Below, piece after piece: positions 18,991 through 27,059 of a DNA stretch of 64,000 bases. A model generated the notes under the pieces. The model saw only the letters and a list, made by a program, of their open reading frames with translations, was not told the origin of the DNA and made no database searches. This DNA is from Pseudonocardia thermophila. GTDB lineage: Bacteria > Actinomycetota > Actinomycetes > Mycobacteriales > Pseudonocardiaceae. Location: the NCBI RefSeq assembly GCF_900142365.1, contig NZ_FRAP01000002.1:369089-433088 (forward strand), in the 5' to 3' direction. A program made the position numbers and the translations under genes. Each line of letters starts with the position of its first letter. Within the stretch, counting starts at the first letter, position 1.

Positions 18991-20269
18991 CGTCACCGCG
19001 GTCGTCGCCACCGGGGTGCCCGCGGCCGTCCGCCACCACGCTGGGCTGGTCCTCGCCGACACGGTCGGCGCCATGATCGCCGGCGGCCGGTCTCCGGAGC
19101 TCGCCGCCCTCGCCGCGACCTGCGATCCGCGCCCGCAGGCCGAGGTCGCGGTGCCGGGGCACCCCCGGGTCGGCGCCGCCGCGGCGGCTGCCGTCAACGC
19201 GATGGCCGGTGTCTGGCTCGAGATCGACGAGGACTCCAAACCGGGCGGGCACGTCGCCGCGCAGGTCCTGCCCGCCGTGCTCGCGGTGGCGCAGCGCGAC
19301 GGCCTGTCCGGTGAGCAGCTGCTCCGCGGCCTCGTCACGGGTTACGAGGTCGCCGCAGCCCTCTACGCGATGTACGACCTGCGCTATCCGGTGCACCCGC
19401 ACGGCCTGTTCGGTGCGGTCGGGGCGGCCGTCGGCGCTGCGGTCGCCCGGGGTGACGACCCCGGGCCGCCGGCCCGCATCGCGTCGAACCTCCTGCCCGT
19501 CGGCGTGTGGGACCCGTGCACCGAGGGCGCGACGGTGCGGCACGTCCTCGCCGCCGACGCCGCCGCGATGGGCGTGCGGGCCGCCGAGCTGGCCGCGGCC
19601 GGGATCGGCCCGTCCGCGACCGTGCTGGACTCCCTCACTGCGGCGCTCGGCTGCCGAGTCCGCCAGGCGAACCCGGCGCACGCCGGCCACGGCTGGCGGC
19701 ACGCCCAGATCACCCGCAACACCTTCAAGATCCACAGCGCCTGCCTGCACGCCCACGCGGCGATCGAGGCCGCGCTGGCGGTCCGCCGCCCGGCTCTCGA
19801 CCCGGCCGAGATCCGCTCCGTCACCGTCGCCGTCATGTCCGGGGCCGCGGAGCGGATCGGTGCCCTGCCTCGCCCGAACTCGCTCTCCACCCGCTTCTCG
19901 ATCCCGTACGCGGTCGCGACCGCTCTGCTCCGCGGGGAGGCGAGCGTGACCGCGATGGGCTACGACGCACACGCGTTCGCACTGGCCGAGAAGGTCCGCC
20001 TCGTCGTCGACGACAGCCACGCCCGCGCCGGCGAGCCGATCGGTGGTGCCACCGTCACCGTCGAGACCGTCACCGGAACCCGGCGCGCCCGCGTCGACCG
20101 GCCCCGCGGGGTCTGCGACAACCCCGTGTCCGAGGAGGACCTGCGGGTCAAGTTCGCGGCCGTGGTCGGGGGAGCAGGGGCGGAGGAGTACTTCGCCTCC
20201 TTGGTGGAGGTGTTCGACGCACCCGTGGTCGGGCAGGTCCTCGTCAGCGATCAGGCGGTCGCCACCTGA
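18965..20269 (+). CDS. MmgE/PrpD family protein (second copy)
   Basis: 434-residue paralogue of the protein at 7540-8817, sharing the HPHGLFGAVGAAVGAA segment and LPRPNSLSTRFSIPYAVA. It starts inside the deaminase gene, so the two are translated together. Two MmgE/PrpD proteins, one beside an amidohydrolase and one beside a deaminase, suggest two related lyase/dehydratase steps or two parallel substrates. Ends 15 bp from the convergent aldehyde dehydrogenase. Confidence 0.85.
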   Translation: MDLQALVHDVTAVVATGVPAAVRHHAGLVLADTVGAMIAGGRSPELAALAATCDPRPQAEVAVPGHPRVGAAAAAAVNAMAGVWLEIDEDSKPGGHVAAQVLPAVLAVAQRDGLSGEQLLRGLVTGYEVAAALYAMYDLRYPVHPHGLFGAVGAAVGAAVARGDDPGPPARIASNLLPVGVWDPCTEGATVRHVLAADAAAMGVRAAELAAAGIGPSATVLDSLTAALGCRVRQANPAHAGHGWRHAQITRNTFKIHSACLHAHAAIEAALAVRRPALDPAEIRSVTVAVMSGAAERIGALPRPNSLSTRFSIPYAVATALLRGEASVTAMGYDAHAFALAEKVRLVVDDSHARAGEPIGGATVTVETVTGTRRARVDRPRGVCDNPVSEEDLRVKFAAVVGGAGAEEYFASLVEVFDAPVVGQVLVSDQAVAT

Positions 20270-20284
20270 TCGCCCTCCGGTGCC

Positions 20285-21763
20285 TCAGCCCAACGTGAAC
20301 GGGTCCCTCGTCCCCCCGGTCAGTTCGACCCAGACCGCCTTCTCCTCCAGGTACTCGTCGATGGCGTGGATGCCGTTCTCCCGCCCGAGGCCGGACATCT
20401 TGTACCCGCCGAACGGCACCGACGGCGCGACGACGCGGTAGGCGTTGATCCACACCGAACCGGCGCGGATCTTCGCCGCGACCCGGTGGGCGCGGTGGAC
20501 GTCCTTCGTCCAGACGGCGCCGGCGAGGCCGTAGGGGGTGTCGTTGGCGAGCTTGATCGCCTCGTCCTCGTCGGTGAAGGTCAGGGCCGCGAGGACGGGG
20601 CCGAAGACCTCCTCCCGGTAGACGGTGGACTCGGGGGTGATCCCGGTGAGGACGGTGGGCTGGACGAAGAGGCCGCCGAGGCCGGGGTCGGCGGCGCCGC
20701 CGTAGGCGACGGTCGCGCCCTCGGCCTTCGCGGTCTCCAGGTAGTGGAGGACCTTCTCGTACTGGGGCTCGTTGGCGACCGGGCCCATCTCGGTCTCGGG
20801 TGCGGTCGGGTCGCCGAGCCTGATGCGGGCCGCGCGGTCGGCGACGAGGCGGATCAGCTCGTCGTGCACGTCGGCGTGGACGATCAGTCGGGAGCCCGCC
20901 ATGCAGGTCTGGCCGGTCGCGGCGAACACGCCGGCGACGATCCCGTTGGCGGCCGCGGCGAGGTCGGCGTCGGGGAACACGATCTGCGGGGACTTGCCGC
21001 CCAGCTCCAGCGTGACCTTGTTGATGTTGTCGGCGGCGGCCTTCGCGACCGCGCGGCCGGTGGCGGTGGAACCGGTGAACGCCACCTTGTCGACGCCGGG
21101 GTGGGCCGCGAGCGCGGCACCGGTCTCGCGGGACAGCCCCGTCACGACGTTGACGACGCCGGGTGGGAACCCGGCCTTCTCGACCAGCTCGGCGAACCCG
21201 AGCGTCGACACCGGCGCGTGCTCCGAGGGCTTCACGACGACGGTGCAGCCGGCGGCGAGCGCGGGCGCGAGCTTCCAGCTCATCAGCAGCAGCGGGGAGT
21301 TCCACGGCGTGATCGCCGCGACCACGCCGACCGGCTCGCGGCGGGTGTAGACGAGGTAGTTCGGGTTGGGTGAGGGGATCTGGCGGCCCTCGATCTTGTC
21401 GGCCAGCCCGGCGAAGTAGTGGTACCAGGATCCCAGCGCCGTGGTCTGGCCGATCATCTCCCGGTACAGCTTCCCGGAGTCGTTGACCTCCAGGCGGGCC
21501 AGCCGCTCGGCGTCGTCGGCGATGAGGTCGCCGAGCCGGCGCAGCAGCGCGGCGCGGGCGAACCCGGTCGTCTGCCCCCACTCGCCCTCGAACGCGGAGC
21601 GGGCCGCGGCCACCGCGGCGTCGACGTCCTCCGGCCCTCCGTCGGGCACGACCGCCCACGGTTCACCGGTGTAGGGGTTCAGCGACTCGAAGGTGCGCCC
21701 GGAGGCGGCGTCGACCGGCTTCCCACCGATCAGCATGCGGAACTGCTCGAGCTCGCCAGGCAT
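20285..21763 (-). CDS. Aldehyde dehydrogenase
   Basis: 492 residues from the ATG at 21763, chosen because a strong GAGGAGG lies about seven bases upstream on this strand; an in-frame start at 21799 would add 12 residues. Catalytic Cys in FAATGQTCMAGS, Glu in LELGGKSPQ, oxyanion Asn in TPWNSP. It diverges from an AraC regulator and is a likely target of it. The substrate is unknown. Confidence 0.92.
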   Translation of the reverse strand: MPGELEQFRMLIGGKPVDAASGRTFESLNPYTGEPWAVVPDGGPEDVDAAVAAARSAFEGEWGQTTGFARAALLRRLGDLIADDAERLARLEVNDSGKLYREMIGQTTALGSWYHYFAGLADKIEGRQIPSPNPNYLVYTRREPVGVVAAITPWNSPLLLMSWKLAPALAAGCTVVVKPSEHAPVSTLGFAELVEKAGFPPGVVNVVTGLSRETGAALAAHPGVDKVAFTGSTATGRAVAKAAADNINKVTLELGGKSPQIVFPDADLAAAANGIVAGVFAATGQTCMAGSRLIVHADVHDELIRLVADRAARIRLGDPTAPETEMGPVANEPQYEKVLHYLETAKAEGATVAYGGAADPGLGGLFVQPTVLTGITPESTVYREEVFGPVLAALTFTDEDEAIKLANDTPYGLAGAVWTKDVHRAHRVAAKIRAGSVWINAYRVVAPSVPFGGYKMSGLGRENGIHAIDEYLEEKAVWVELTGGTRDPFTLG

Positions 21764-21821
21764 CTGCGGCGTCCTCCTCGACGTGGTGTGCCCCGACACT
21801 AGGTGTCACCGGCAGCGCCGC

Positions 21822-21831
21822 GCTATCCGCG
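21822..21831 (-). promoter_or_regulatory. CGCGGATAGC element upstream of the aldehyde dehydrogenase
   Basis: On the minus strand CGCGGATAGC lies 59-68 bases before the start codon at 21763 and is followed 18 bases later by CCTAGTGT, a TAnnnT-type -10. The same ten bases at the same distance precede the flavoprotein gene starting at 39821, so this may be a shared activator site overlapping the -35 region. Confidence 0.35.
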
Positions 21832-21870
21832 AGGCGGCGGGCGGTGGCCGCGAAGCGGTCGTGCCCACCC

Positions 21871-21903
21871 GTCGTTCCGCGGACATCTACGTCGTTCCGC
21901 GGA
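21871..21903. promoter_or_regulatory. 20-bp-spaced direct repeat, candidate AraC operator
   Basis: GTCGTTCCGCGGA occurs at 21871-21883 and again at 21891-21903, exactly 20 bp apart (two helical turns) and on one face of the DNA, the geometry AraC-family proteins use. It lies about 97 bp upstream of the AraC-family gene and 108 bp upstream of the divergent aldehyde dehydrogenase. Confidence 0.6.
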
Positions 21904-21999
21904 TGGTGGCGGCCGTCACGGCTCGCCTAGATTCGCCTTCGCTCACCGCCGGGGCATCGTCGCCCGGTGCTCGGACAGCGGGCCTTTGTGGAGGTTGCG

Positions 22000-23007
22000 A
22001 TGACGGGCAGTACGGCAGTGGACACGTCGTCCCACGAGGCGCTCCCGCTCCTCGTGACGGACAACCCCGACGAGGCGCACCAGTACATCACCGACGTCTA
22101 CATCCCGCACGACCTCGAGACCCGGGACGGGAACCGGCTCGACTTCACGCTGCCCTACCTCGCGTCGGACCGGCTCACCGTCGGGCACCTGGTGTACGGG
22201 GCCGACTCGGAGCTGCTGGTGCCGCCGATGATCGGGTGCTACCACATGAACCTGACCCTGCACGGTCGGACGATGGTCACGCAGAAGGGCCGCCGCGCCG
22301 CGACGGACGCCGGCCGTGGCGGGGTCATGTTCTCCCCGACCGACCCGTTCACCGTCCGCTGGAGCCCCGAGGCCGTGCAGTACGCGGTCAAGCTGCCCCG
22401 GCGTTCGCTGGAGGGCCAGCTCTCCCGGCTGATCAACCAGCCGGTGGAGCAGCCGATCCGGTTCGATCTCGGGTTCGACCTCACCACGCCGATGGGGCAG
22501 GCGCTGTTGTCGGCGGTGACGTTCCTGCGGCAGGAGCTGAGCCGACCCGGCGGCATCGCCTCCCAGCACCTGGTCCGGGAGCAGCTGGAGTCGATGGTGC
22601 TGACGCAGATCCTGCTGACGATCCCGAACTCCTACACCGACGTCCTGCACCGCCCGGAGCGGCCGGCGACCCGGGCGAAGATCGGGCGGGTGATCGAGAT
22701 GATCGAGGAGCGCCCGGACGCGAACTGGACGCTGGCCGAGCTCACCCACGCCGCCGGGGTCACCGCGCGTGCCCTGCAGCGCGGGTTCAAGGAGGTCGTC
22801 GGGATGTCGCCCACCGCGTACGTGCGCGCGGTGCGGCTCGACCGGGTGCACGCCGAGCTCGTCGAACGGGCCGGCGAGGTCGCGGTCGCCGACGTCGCCG
22901 TGCGGTGGGGCTTCTTCCACCTCAGCCGGTTCGCGCAGCAGTACCGCGAACGGTTCGGTGTGCTGCCGTCGGAGACGGTCCGCCGCGTCCTGCGCCACGG
23001 CGCCTGA
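22000..23007 (+). CDS. AraC-family transcriptional regulator
   Basis: 335 residues from ATG 22000, preceded by GGAGGTTGCG. An N-terminal AraC_binding_2/FeaR-like sensor domain (about residues 1-210) is followed by a C-terminal double helix-turn-helix (about 220-330) with WTLAELTHAAGVTARALQRGFKEV and the family FVAV/GMSPTAYVRAVRLDRVH stretch. It probably controls the divergent aldehyde dehydrogenase through the direct repeat between them, and perhaps the flavoprotein at 38403-39821. Confidence 0.88.
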   Translation: MTGSTAVDTSSHEALPLLVTDNPDEAHQYITDVYIPHDLETRDGNRLDFTLPYLASDRLTVGHLVYGADSELLVPPMIGCYHMNLTLHGRTMVTQKGRRAATDAGRGGVMFSPTDPFTVRWSPEAVQYAVKLPRRSLEGQLSRLINQPVEQPIRFDLGFDLTTPMGQALLSAVTFLRQELSRPGGIASQHLVREQLESMVLTQILLTIPNSYTDVLHRPERPATRAKIGRVIEMIEERPDANWTLAELTHAAGVTARALQRGFKEVVGMSPTAYVRAVRLDRVHAELVERAGEVAVADVAVRWGFFHLSRFAQQYRERFGVLPSETVRRVLRHGA

Positions 23008-23059
23008 CGACGGCGGCGGGCCGTCTGGGCTCGTGCCCTCCGCGGCCGGTAGCCTGGAC

Positions 23060-23076
23060 ACGACTTGTTTAGTCGT
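23060..23076. promoter_or_regulatory. Candidate MarR operator at the marR promoter
   Basis: ACGACTTGTTTAGTCGT is a perfect inverted repeat (6-bp arms, 5-bp centre) that abuts a TAAGGT -10-like hexamer (23076-23081) 26 bp before the TTG start. Its half-site ACGACTAA recurs in the isoG promoter at 24974-24981, suggesting autoregulation and control of the iso operon by the same protein. Confidence 0.55.
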
Positions 23077-23106
23077 AAGGTAATCCGGACCGAGGAGGTT
23101 GCGCCG

Positions 23107-23658
23107 TTGGCGAGCAGGCGCGCGGCCATTCGACGAGCCTCCTTCGAGGACGGGATCGACCGGGTCGAAGCCGCCTGGCGCAAGGAGCGCCCGGACATCG
23201 ACGTCAGTTCGGTCGGGATCATCTCCCGGCTCTGGCGGGTCAGCCGGCATCTCGAGCGGGTGCGTAAGGAGCGGCTGGCCGAGCTGGGCACCGACCGCGT
23301 GACGCTCGACGTCCTGGCGATGCTGCGCCGGTCCGGCCCGCCGTACCGGCGCACGGCCGGGGAGCTCACGCGCTCGTCGCTGATCACCTCGGGCGGGGTC
23401 TCGCAGCGCCTGGACAAGCTGGAACGAGCAGGCCTGATCAGCCGCCACATCCACCCGAAGGACCGGCGTCGCATCGAGGTCCAGCTCACCCCGGAGGGGA
23501 TGGCGCTGGTCGACAGCGTTCTCGCGGACCTCATGGAGCACGAGAACCAGCTGCTGTCCGTCCTCACCGAGCGGGACCGCGGGGAGCTGCGCCGGTTGCT
23601 CAAGATCCTCCTCGCCGAGTTCGAACACCCGGACGAGGACAGCGCCGAGGGTGGCTGA
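23107..23658 (+). CDS. marR: MarR-family regulator of the isoprene cluster
   Basis: 183 residues from TTG 23107, eight bases after a GAGGAGG ribosome-binding site. The winged helix-turn-helix covers about residues 70-145 (RTAGELTRSSLITSGGVSQRLDKLERAGLISR, wing HPKDRRRIEVQLT) between two dimerisation helices. MarR genes accompany known isoprene monooxygenase clusters. Expected to be a repressor lifted by the substrate, the epoxide or a glutathione conjugate; the ligand is inferred. Confidence 0.85.
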   Translation: MASRRAAIRRASFEDGIDRVEAAWRKERPDIDVSSVGIISRLWRVSRHLERVRKERLAELGTDRVTLDVLAMLRRSGPPYRRTAGELTRSSLITSGGVSQRLDKLERAGLISRHIHPKDRRRIEVQLTPEGMALVDSVLADLMEHENQLLSVLTERDRGELRRLLKILLAEFEHPDEDSAEGG

Positions 23659-23692
23659 GGAGGCCGTTGCCGGTGGGCCGGGGCTCGGTGGG

Positions 23693-24913
23693 TCAGGCCG
23701 CTCCTGCGGTGCGCAGCAGCGGCGCACGCAGGTCGAACGGAACCGGCCGGTCGTCGCCGGGGCAACGCCGGCGCGCGACGTAGCGGGCCCGGAACTCGGC
23801 GACCCGCGCGGCGAGTTCCGGGCCGACTGTGGCCGGGTCGAGGTGGGCGGTCACGACCTCGAAGAAGATCTCCGCCTGCCCGGCCAGGGCGGGGTCGGCC
23901 AGGCCGTCGCGGATCGCCGGGAGCCACAGGCCGCCGGTGTCCGGTAGCCGCCGGAGCAGTTCCCGGCGCGCGTCGTCCCGCACCGCCGTCGCGACGGCGA
24001 GGACGGCCACCGAGCGGATCCACTCGGGCAGGGCGTCCAGGACGCGCAGCTCCAGCCAGCCGCGGGGTCGCACCGGTGGGAACAGCGTGGTCAGATGGCT
24101 TCGCAGGTCGTCCACCGTTGGCCAGCCCGCCGGATGGCCGTGCGTCAACCAGTCCCGGAAGGTCAGGCCGGGCGCCGGGACGACCCGCGTGTCGTCCGGG
24201 CCGGTGATGAACATGACCGGCGCGTCGAGCGCGTAGTCGGCCCAGGCGCGGGCGGGGTCGGCGGCGACGCGGACCGGGCGGGTCCGCCCCGGGTCGATGG
24301 ACCACCAGATCGCCTGGCGCAGACACGCCCAGCGTCGTCCGTGCACGTCGACGCCGGGCGAGTTGCTGAACGCGGCGATGAGGACGGGCGCGAGGCGGTG
24401 CAGGAGATCCCAGCGGCCGACGGGGTCCGCGGCGTCGTGGCTGAGGTTGATCTGCGTCGACGTCGTGTTGTTCATCATCCACGCGCCCGCCCAGCCCTGC
24501 CCGGCGAAGAACTCCTCCATCGCGCCGTAGCGCGACTTGTCGAGGATGCGCTGCGGTCTGCGGCGATCGTCCACCGCGAGGGTGCACGGGACCAGGTCGG
24601 CCCGGTGCAGGAGTGCGAACAGGGCGTCGCTGTCGGCCTGCGCGGCGCTCAGGGCGCCGGCCGCCGTGGGGAACGGGGCGGTGGACAGCTCCACCTGACC
24701 CCCGGGTTCGATGGTGACGCGGCTGCCGGCGCCGAGGCGCAGACCGTCGAACGATGCGAGGTCGGCGTGGGCTGGGCGCGTCTCGACCCCCGGCGGCCGG
24801 TGCAGTGGCCACTCGAGCTCGATGCCGACGAGGTCCCGGCCGCACGGTGTGAAGACCGACTCGGCGTAAGCGGTCACATCGTGGACGGACAGCGAAGGTC
24901 GAGGCAGTGGCAT
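23693..24913 (-). CDS. gshA: Glutamate-cysteine ligase (GCS2/EgtA-like)
   Basis: 406 residues. It joins glutamate and cysteine to gamma-glutamylcysteine, the first step of glutathione synthesis. The N-terminal GIELEWPLHRP (Glu32, Glu34 as Mg-ATP ligands), NNTTSTQINLSH and the SIDPGRT region are typical of actinobacterial glutamate-cysteine ligases, including EgtA of ergothioneine synthesis. Divergent from isoG and convergent with marR. With gshB at 35952 it supplies the thiol used by IsoI/IsoJ. EgtA function is the main alternative, but no other ergothioneine genes are present. Confidence 0.83.
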   Translation of the reverse strand: MPLPRPSLSVHDVTAYAESVFTPCGRDLVGIELEWPLHRPPGVETRPAHADLASFDGLRLGAGSRVTIEPGGQVELSTAPFPTAAGALSAAQADSDALFALLHRADLVPCTLAVDDRRRPQRILDKSRYGAMEEFFAGQGWAGAWMMNNTTSTQINLSHDAADPVGRWDLLHRLAPVLIAAFSNSPGVDVHGRRWACLRQAIWWSIDPGRTRPVRVAADPARAWADYALDAPVMFITGPDDTRVVPAPGLTFRDWLTHGHPAGWPTVDDLRSHLTTLFPPVRPRGWLELRVLDALPEWIRSVAVLAVATAVRDDARRELLRRLPDTGGLWLPAIRDGLADPALAGQAEIFFEVVTAHLDPATVGPELAARVAEFRARYVARRRCPGDDRPVPFDLRAPLLRTAGAA

Positions 24914-24937
24914 GAGCGGCCCCTTCCGGTCCCGTCG

Positions 24938-24966
24938 AGGTTAAGGAGAAAACCTCCCAGTGGCAA
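24938..24966 (-). promoter_or_regulatory. Predicted gshA promoter
   Basis: On the minus strand TTGCCA (24966-24961), a 17-bp spacer and TAACCT (24943-24938, matching TAnnnT). It sits within 10 bp of the isoG -35, so both directions could share one regulator. Confidence 0.45.
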
Positions 24967-24967
24967 G

Positions 24968-25000
24968 TAGTTGACGACTAAGAAGATTAGTAGCTACTAT
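24968..25000 (+). promoter_or_regulatory. isoG promoter with overlapping dyads
   Basis: TTGACG (24971-24976) and TACTAT (24995-25000) with an 18-bp spacer. Three nested inverted repeats cover it: TAGTTGACGACTA (24968-24980), CTAAGAAGATTAG (24978-24990) and the perfect palindrome TAGTAGCTACTA (24988-24999), the last overlapping the -10. A repressor bound here would block RNA polymerase. The ACGACTAA half-site is shared with the marR promoter. Confidence 0.65.
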
Positions 25001-25052
25001 CCTCGTGCTGTGACGCCCGGCACACCGCCGGAGTCCGAGCGAGGAGGAACAA

Positions 25053-26282
25053 ATGGCTGGCCCGCTCACCGGGTACCGGATCCTCGATCTCTGCACGATG
25101 ATGTCCGGGCCGTGGGCTTCGGACCTGCTCGGCGACCAGGGCGCCGACGTCATCAAGATCGAGGTTCCCGGTAAGGGCGACCACGTGCGCGACCTGCCCC
25201 ATCGTCACCGCGGGATGTCGGCGATGTTCGTGAACGTCAACCGTTCCAAGCGGTCGGTCACGATCAACCTCAAGACGCCCGAGGGTGTCGACCTGCTCAA
25301 GCAGCTGGTGCGGACCGCTGACGTTCTCGTCCAGAACTTCCGGCCGGGGGTCGCCGACCGCCTCGGGATCGGCTACGAGGCGCTCTCGGCGGTCAATCCG
25401 AAGCTCGTCTACCTCTCCCTGAACGGCTGGGGTGAGTCGGGGCCGCTGGCGGGGCAGCGCGTGTACGACTCCCTGATCCAGGCGCTCACCGGGCTGACGA
25501 CCGTTCAGGCGGGGTCCGACCACGAACGGCCCCGGCTGATCCGCACCGTCCTGCCGGACAAGCTGTCGGCGATCGTCGCCTCACAGGCGATCACCGCCGG
25601 CCTGCTGGCCCGCGTCCGGACGGGCGAGGGCCAGCACATCCGCCTGTCGATGCTGGACGCGGTCATCTCCTTCCTGTGGGCCTCGGACATGGGTGCCTAC
25701 ACGTTCCTCGAGAAGCCGGTCGAGGTGGAACGCGGCGGCAGCTTCATCGACCTGATCTACCAGACCCAGGACGGCTACATCACCGTCGCCACCAACAGCA
25801 ACGCTGAGTGGACGGCCCTGTGCCGGGCGCTCGACCACGCGGAGTGGATCGAGGACGAGCGGTTCTCGACCCCGGCAGGCCGCCTGGAGCACATCAACGA
25901 GCGCTTGCAGATGGTCCAGGACGTCCTCGCCACGAACACCAGCGCGCACTGGCTCGAACGGTTCGAGCGCCACGACGTCCCGGCCGCGCCGATCCTCAAG
26001 CGTTCCGAGGTGATCGAGCATCCGCAGGTGCGCGCGTGCGGGAGCATCGAGGAGTACAAGCACCCCGTCGCCGGCCCGCTGCGGCAGTCCCGGGTGCCCG
26101 CGCGCTTCCTCGGCACACCGGTCGAGCCGCCGCGTGGGGCGCCACTGCTCGGCGAGCACAACGGGGAGGTTCTGAGGGAGCTCGGACTGACCCCCGAGCG
26201 CATCGCCGAGTTGGTCGACCGGGGAATCGTCGGCAACGAGCACCTCCGTCCCGCGGGCGAGACCGCTTCCGTCCCCGCCTGA
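25053..26282 (+). CDS. isoG: IsoG-like family III CoA-transferase
   Basis: 409-residue CaiB/BaiF-family protein (RILDLCTMMSGPWASDL, DQGADVIKIEVPG, catalytic Asp in SMLDAVIS). First gene of the iso operon, 52 bp after the promoter and following GAGGAGGAACAA. In the isoprene pathway described in Rhodococcus AD45, IsoG is thought to act after the glutathione conjugate has been oxidised to 2-glutathionyl-2-methyl-3-butenoate, possibly transferring CoA; its exact reaction has not been settled. Similarity to the other two CoA-transferase genes here is only at family level. Confidence 0.82.
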   Translation: MAGPLTGYRILDLCTMMSGPWASDLLGDQGADVIKIEVPGKGDHVRDLPHRHRGMSAMFVNVNRSKRSVTINLKTPEGVDLLKQLVRTADVLVQNFRPGVADRLGIGYEALSAVNPKLVYLSLNGWGESGPLAGQRVYDSLIQALTGLTTVQAGSDHERPRLIRTVLPDKLSAIVASQAITAGLLARVRTGEGQHIRLSMLDAVISFLWASDMGAYTFLEKPVEVERGGSFIDLIYQTQDGYITVATNSNAEWTALCRALDHAEWIEDERFSTPAGRLEHINERLQMVQDVLATNTSAHWLERFERHDVPAAPILKRSEVIEHPQVRACGSIEEYKHPVAGPLRQSRVPARFLGTPVEPPRGAPLLGEHNGEVLRELGLTPERIAELVDRGIVGNEHLRPAGETASVPA

Positions 26283-26314
26283 GCGGCGGGCGGCGGAGGA
26301 ACCGGAGGAGGACC

Positions 26315-26995
26315 ATGGCTACCGCAGTGGTCATCGGCGCGGACCGGGGCATCGCCCACGCGATCGCGCGGCAGCTGCACGAACGGGGCGACGCGGTGAC
26401 GGCCGCCTGCCTGGTCGGGAACGACGAGCTCGCCGCCGCCGGTGTGACGGTCCACGGGGGTGTGGACGTCACCTCGCAGGACGCGGTGGAGAAGTTCGCC
26501 GCGGCCCTCGGCGAGCGCAGGGTCTCGATCGACGTCCTCTACCACGTCGCCGGAGTGCTGGGGCTCGACACGTTCGGCAGCCTCGACTACGACGAGATCC
26601 GCCGTCAGTTCGAGATCAACGCGCTCGGTCCGCTGCGGACGGTCGAGGCGCTGCGCGACCTGCTGCACGACGGGTCGAAGGTGGGCATCGTGACCAGTCG
26701 TGTCGGCTCGCTCGCCGACAACAGCAGCGGAGGAATGTACGCCTACCGCATCTCTAAGGCGGCGGCGAACATGGTGGCGCGGAATCTCCATCACGAGTTG
26801 GGCCCGCGAGGAATCCACGTCCTCGCGCTGCATCCCGGGATGGTGGCAACCGATCTGACGAAGGATTTCCCGGGCGACTTCACCTACATCCAGGCCGATG
26901 AGGCCGCAGCCGGCCTGATCGGAAACATGGACCGGTTGACCGCGGAGAACGCGGGGCGGTTCCAGCACGCGAACGGGAGCTACCTCGACTGGTGA
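26315..26995 (+). CDS. isoH: IsoH-like short-chain dehydrogenase
   Basis: 226-residue SDR with nucleotide-binding VIGADRGIAHAIARQL and catalytic Tyr-x-x-x-Lys in AYRISKAAAN. In the isoprene pathway IsoH oxidises 1-hydroxy-2-glutathionyl-2-methyl-3-butene in two NAD+-dependent steps to the glutathionyl acid. ATG 26315 is preceded by GGAGGAGG. Position between isoG and isoI is as in known clusters. Confidence 0.84.
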   Translation: MATAVVIGADRGIAHAIARQLHERGDAVTAACLVGNDELAAAGVTVHGGVDVTSQDAVEKFAAALGERRVSIDVLYHVAGVLGLDTFGSLDYDEIRRQFEINALGPLRTVEALRDLLHDGSKVGIVTSRVGSLADNSSGGMYAYRISKAAANMVARNLHHELGPRGIHVLALHPGMVATDLTKDFPGDFTYIQADEAAAGLIGNMDRLTAENAGRFQHANGSYLDW

Positions 26996-27059
26996 CTTCC
27001 AGCTCCGATCGTTGCCGCGCGCAGCGGCGAGTCGAATGGGCACCGACGAAAGGTCAAAG

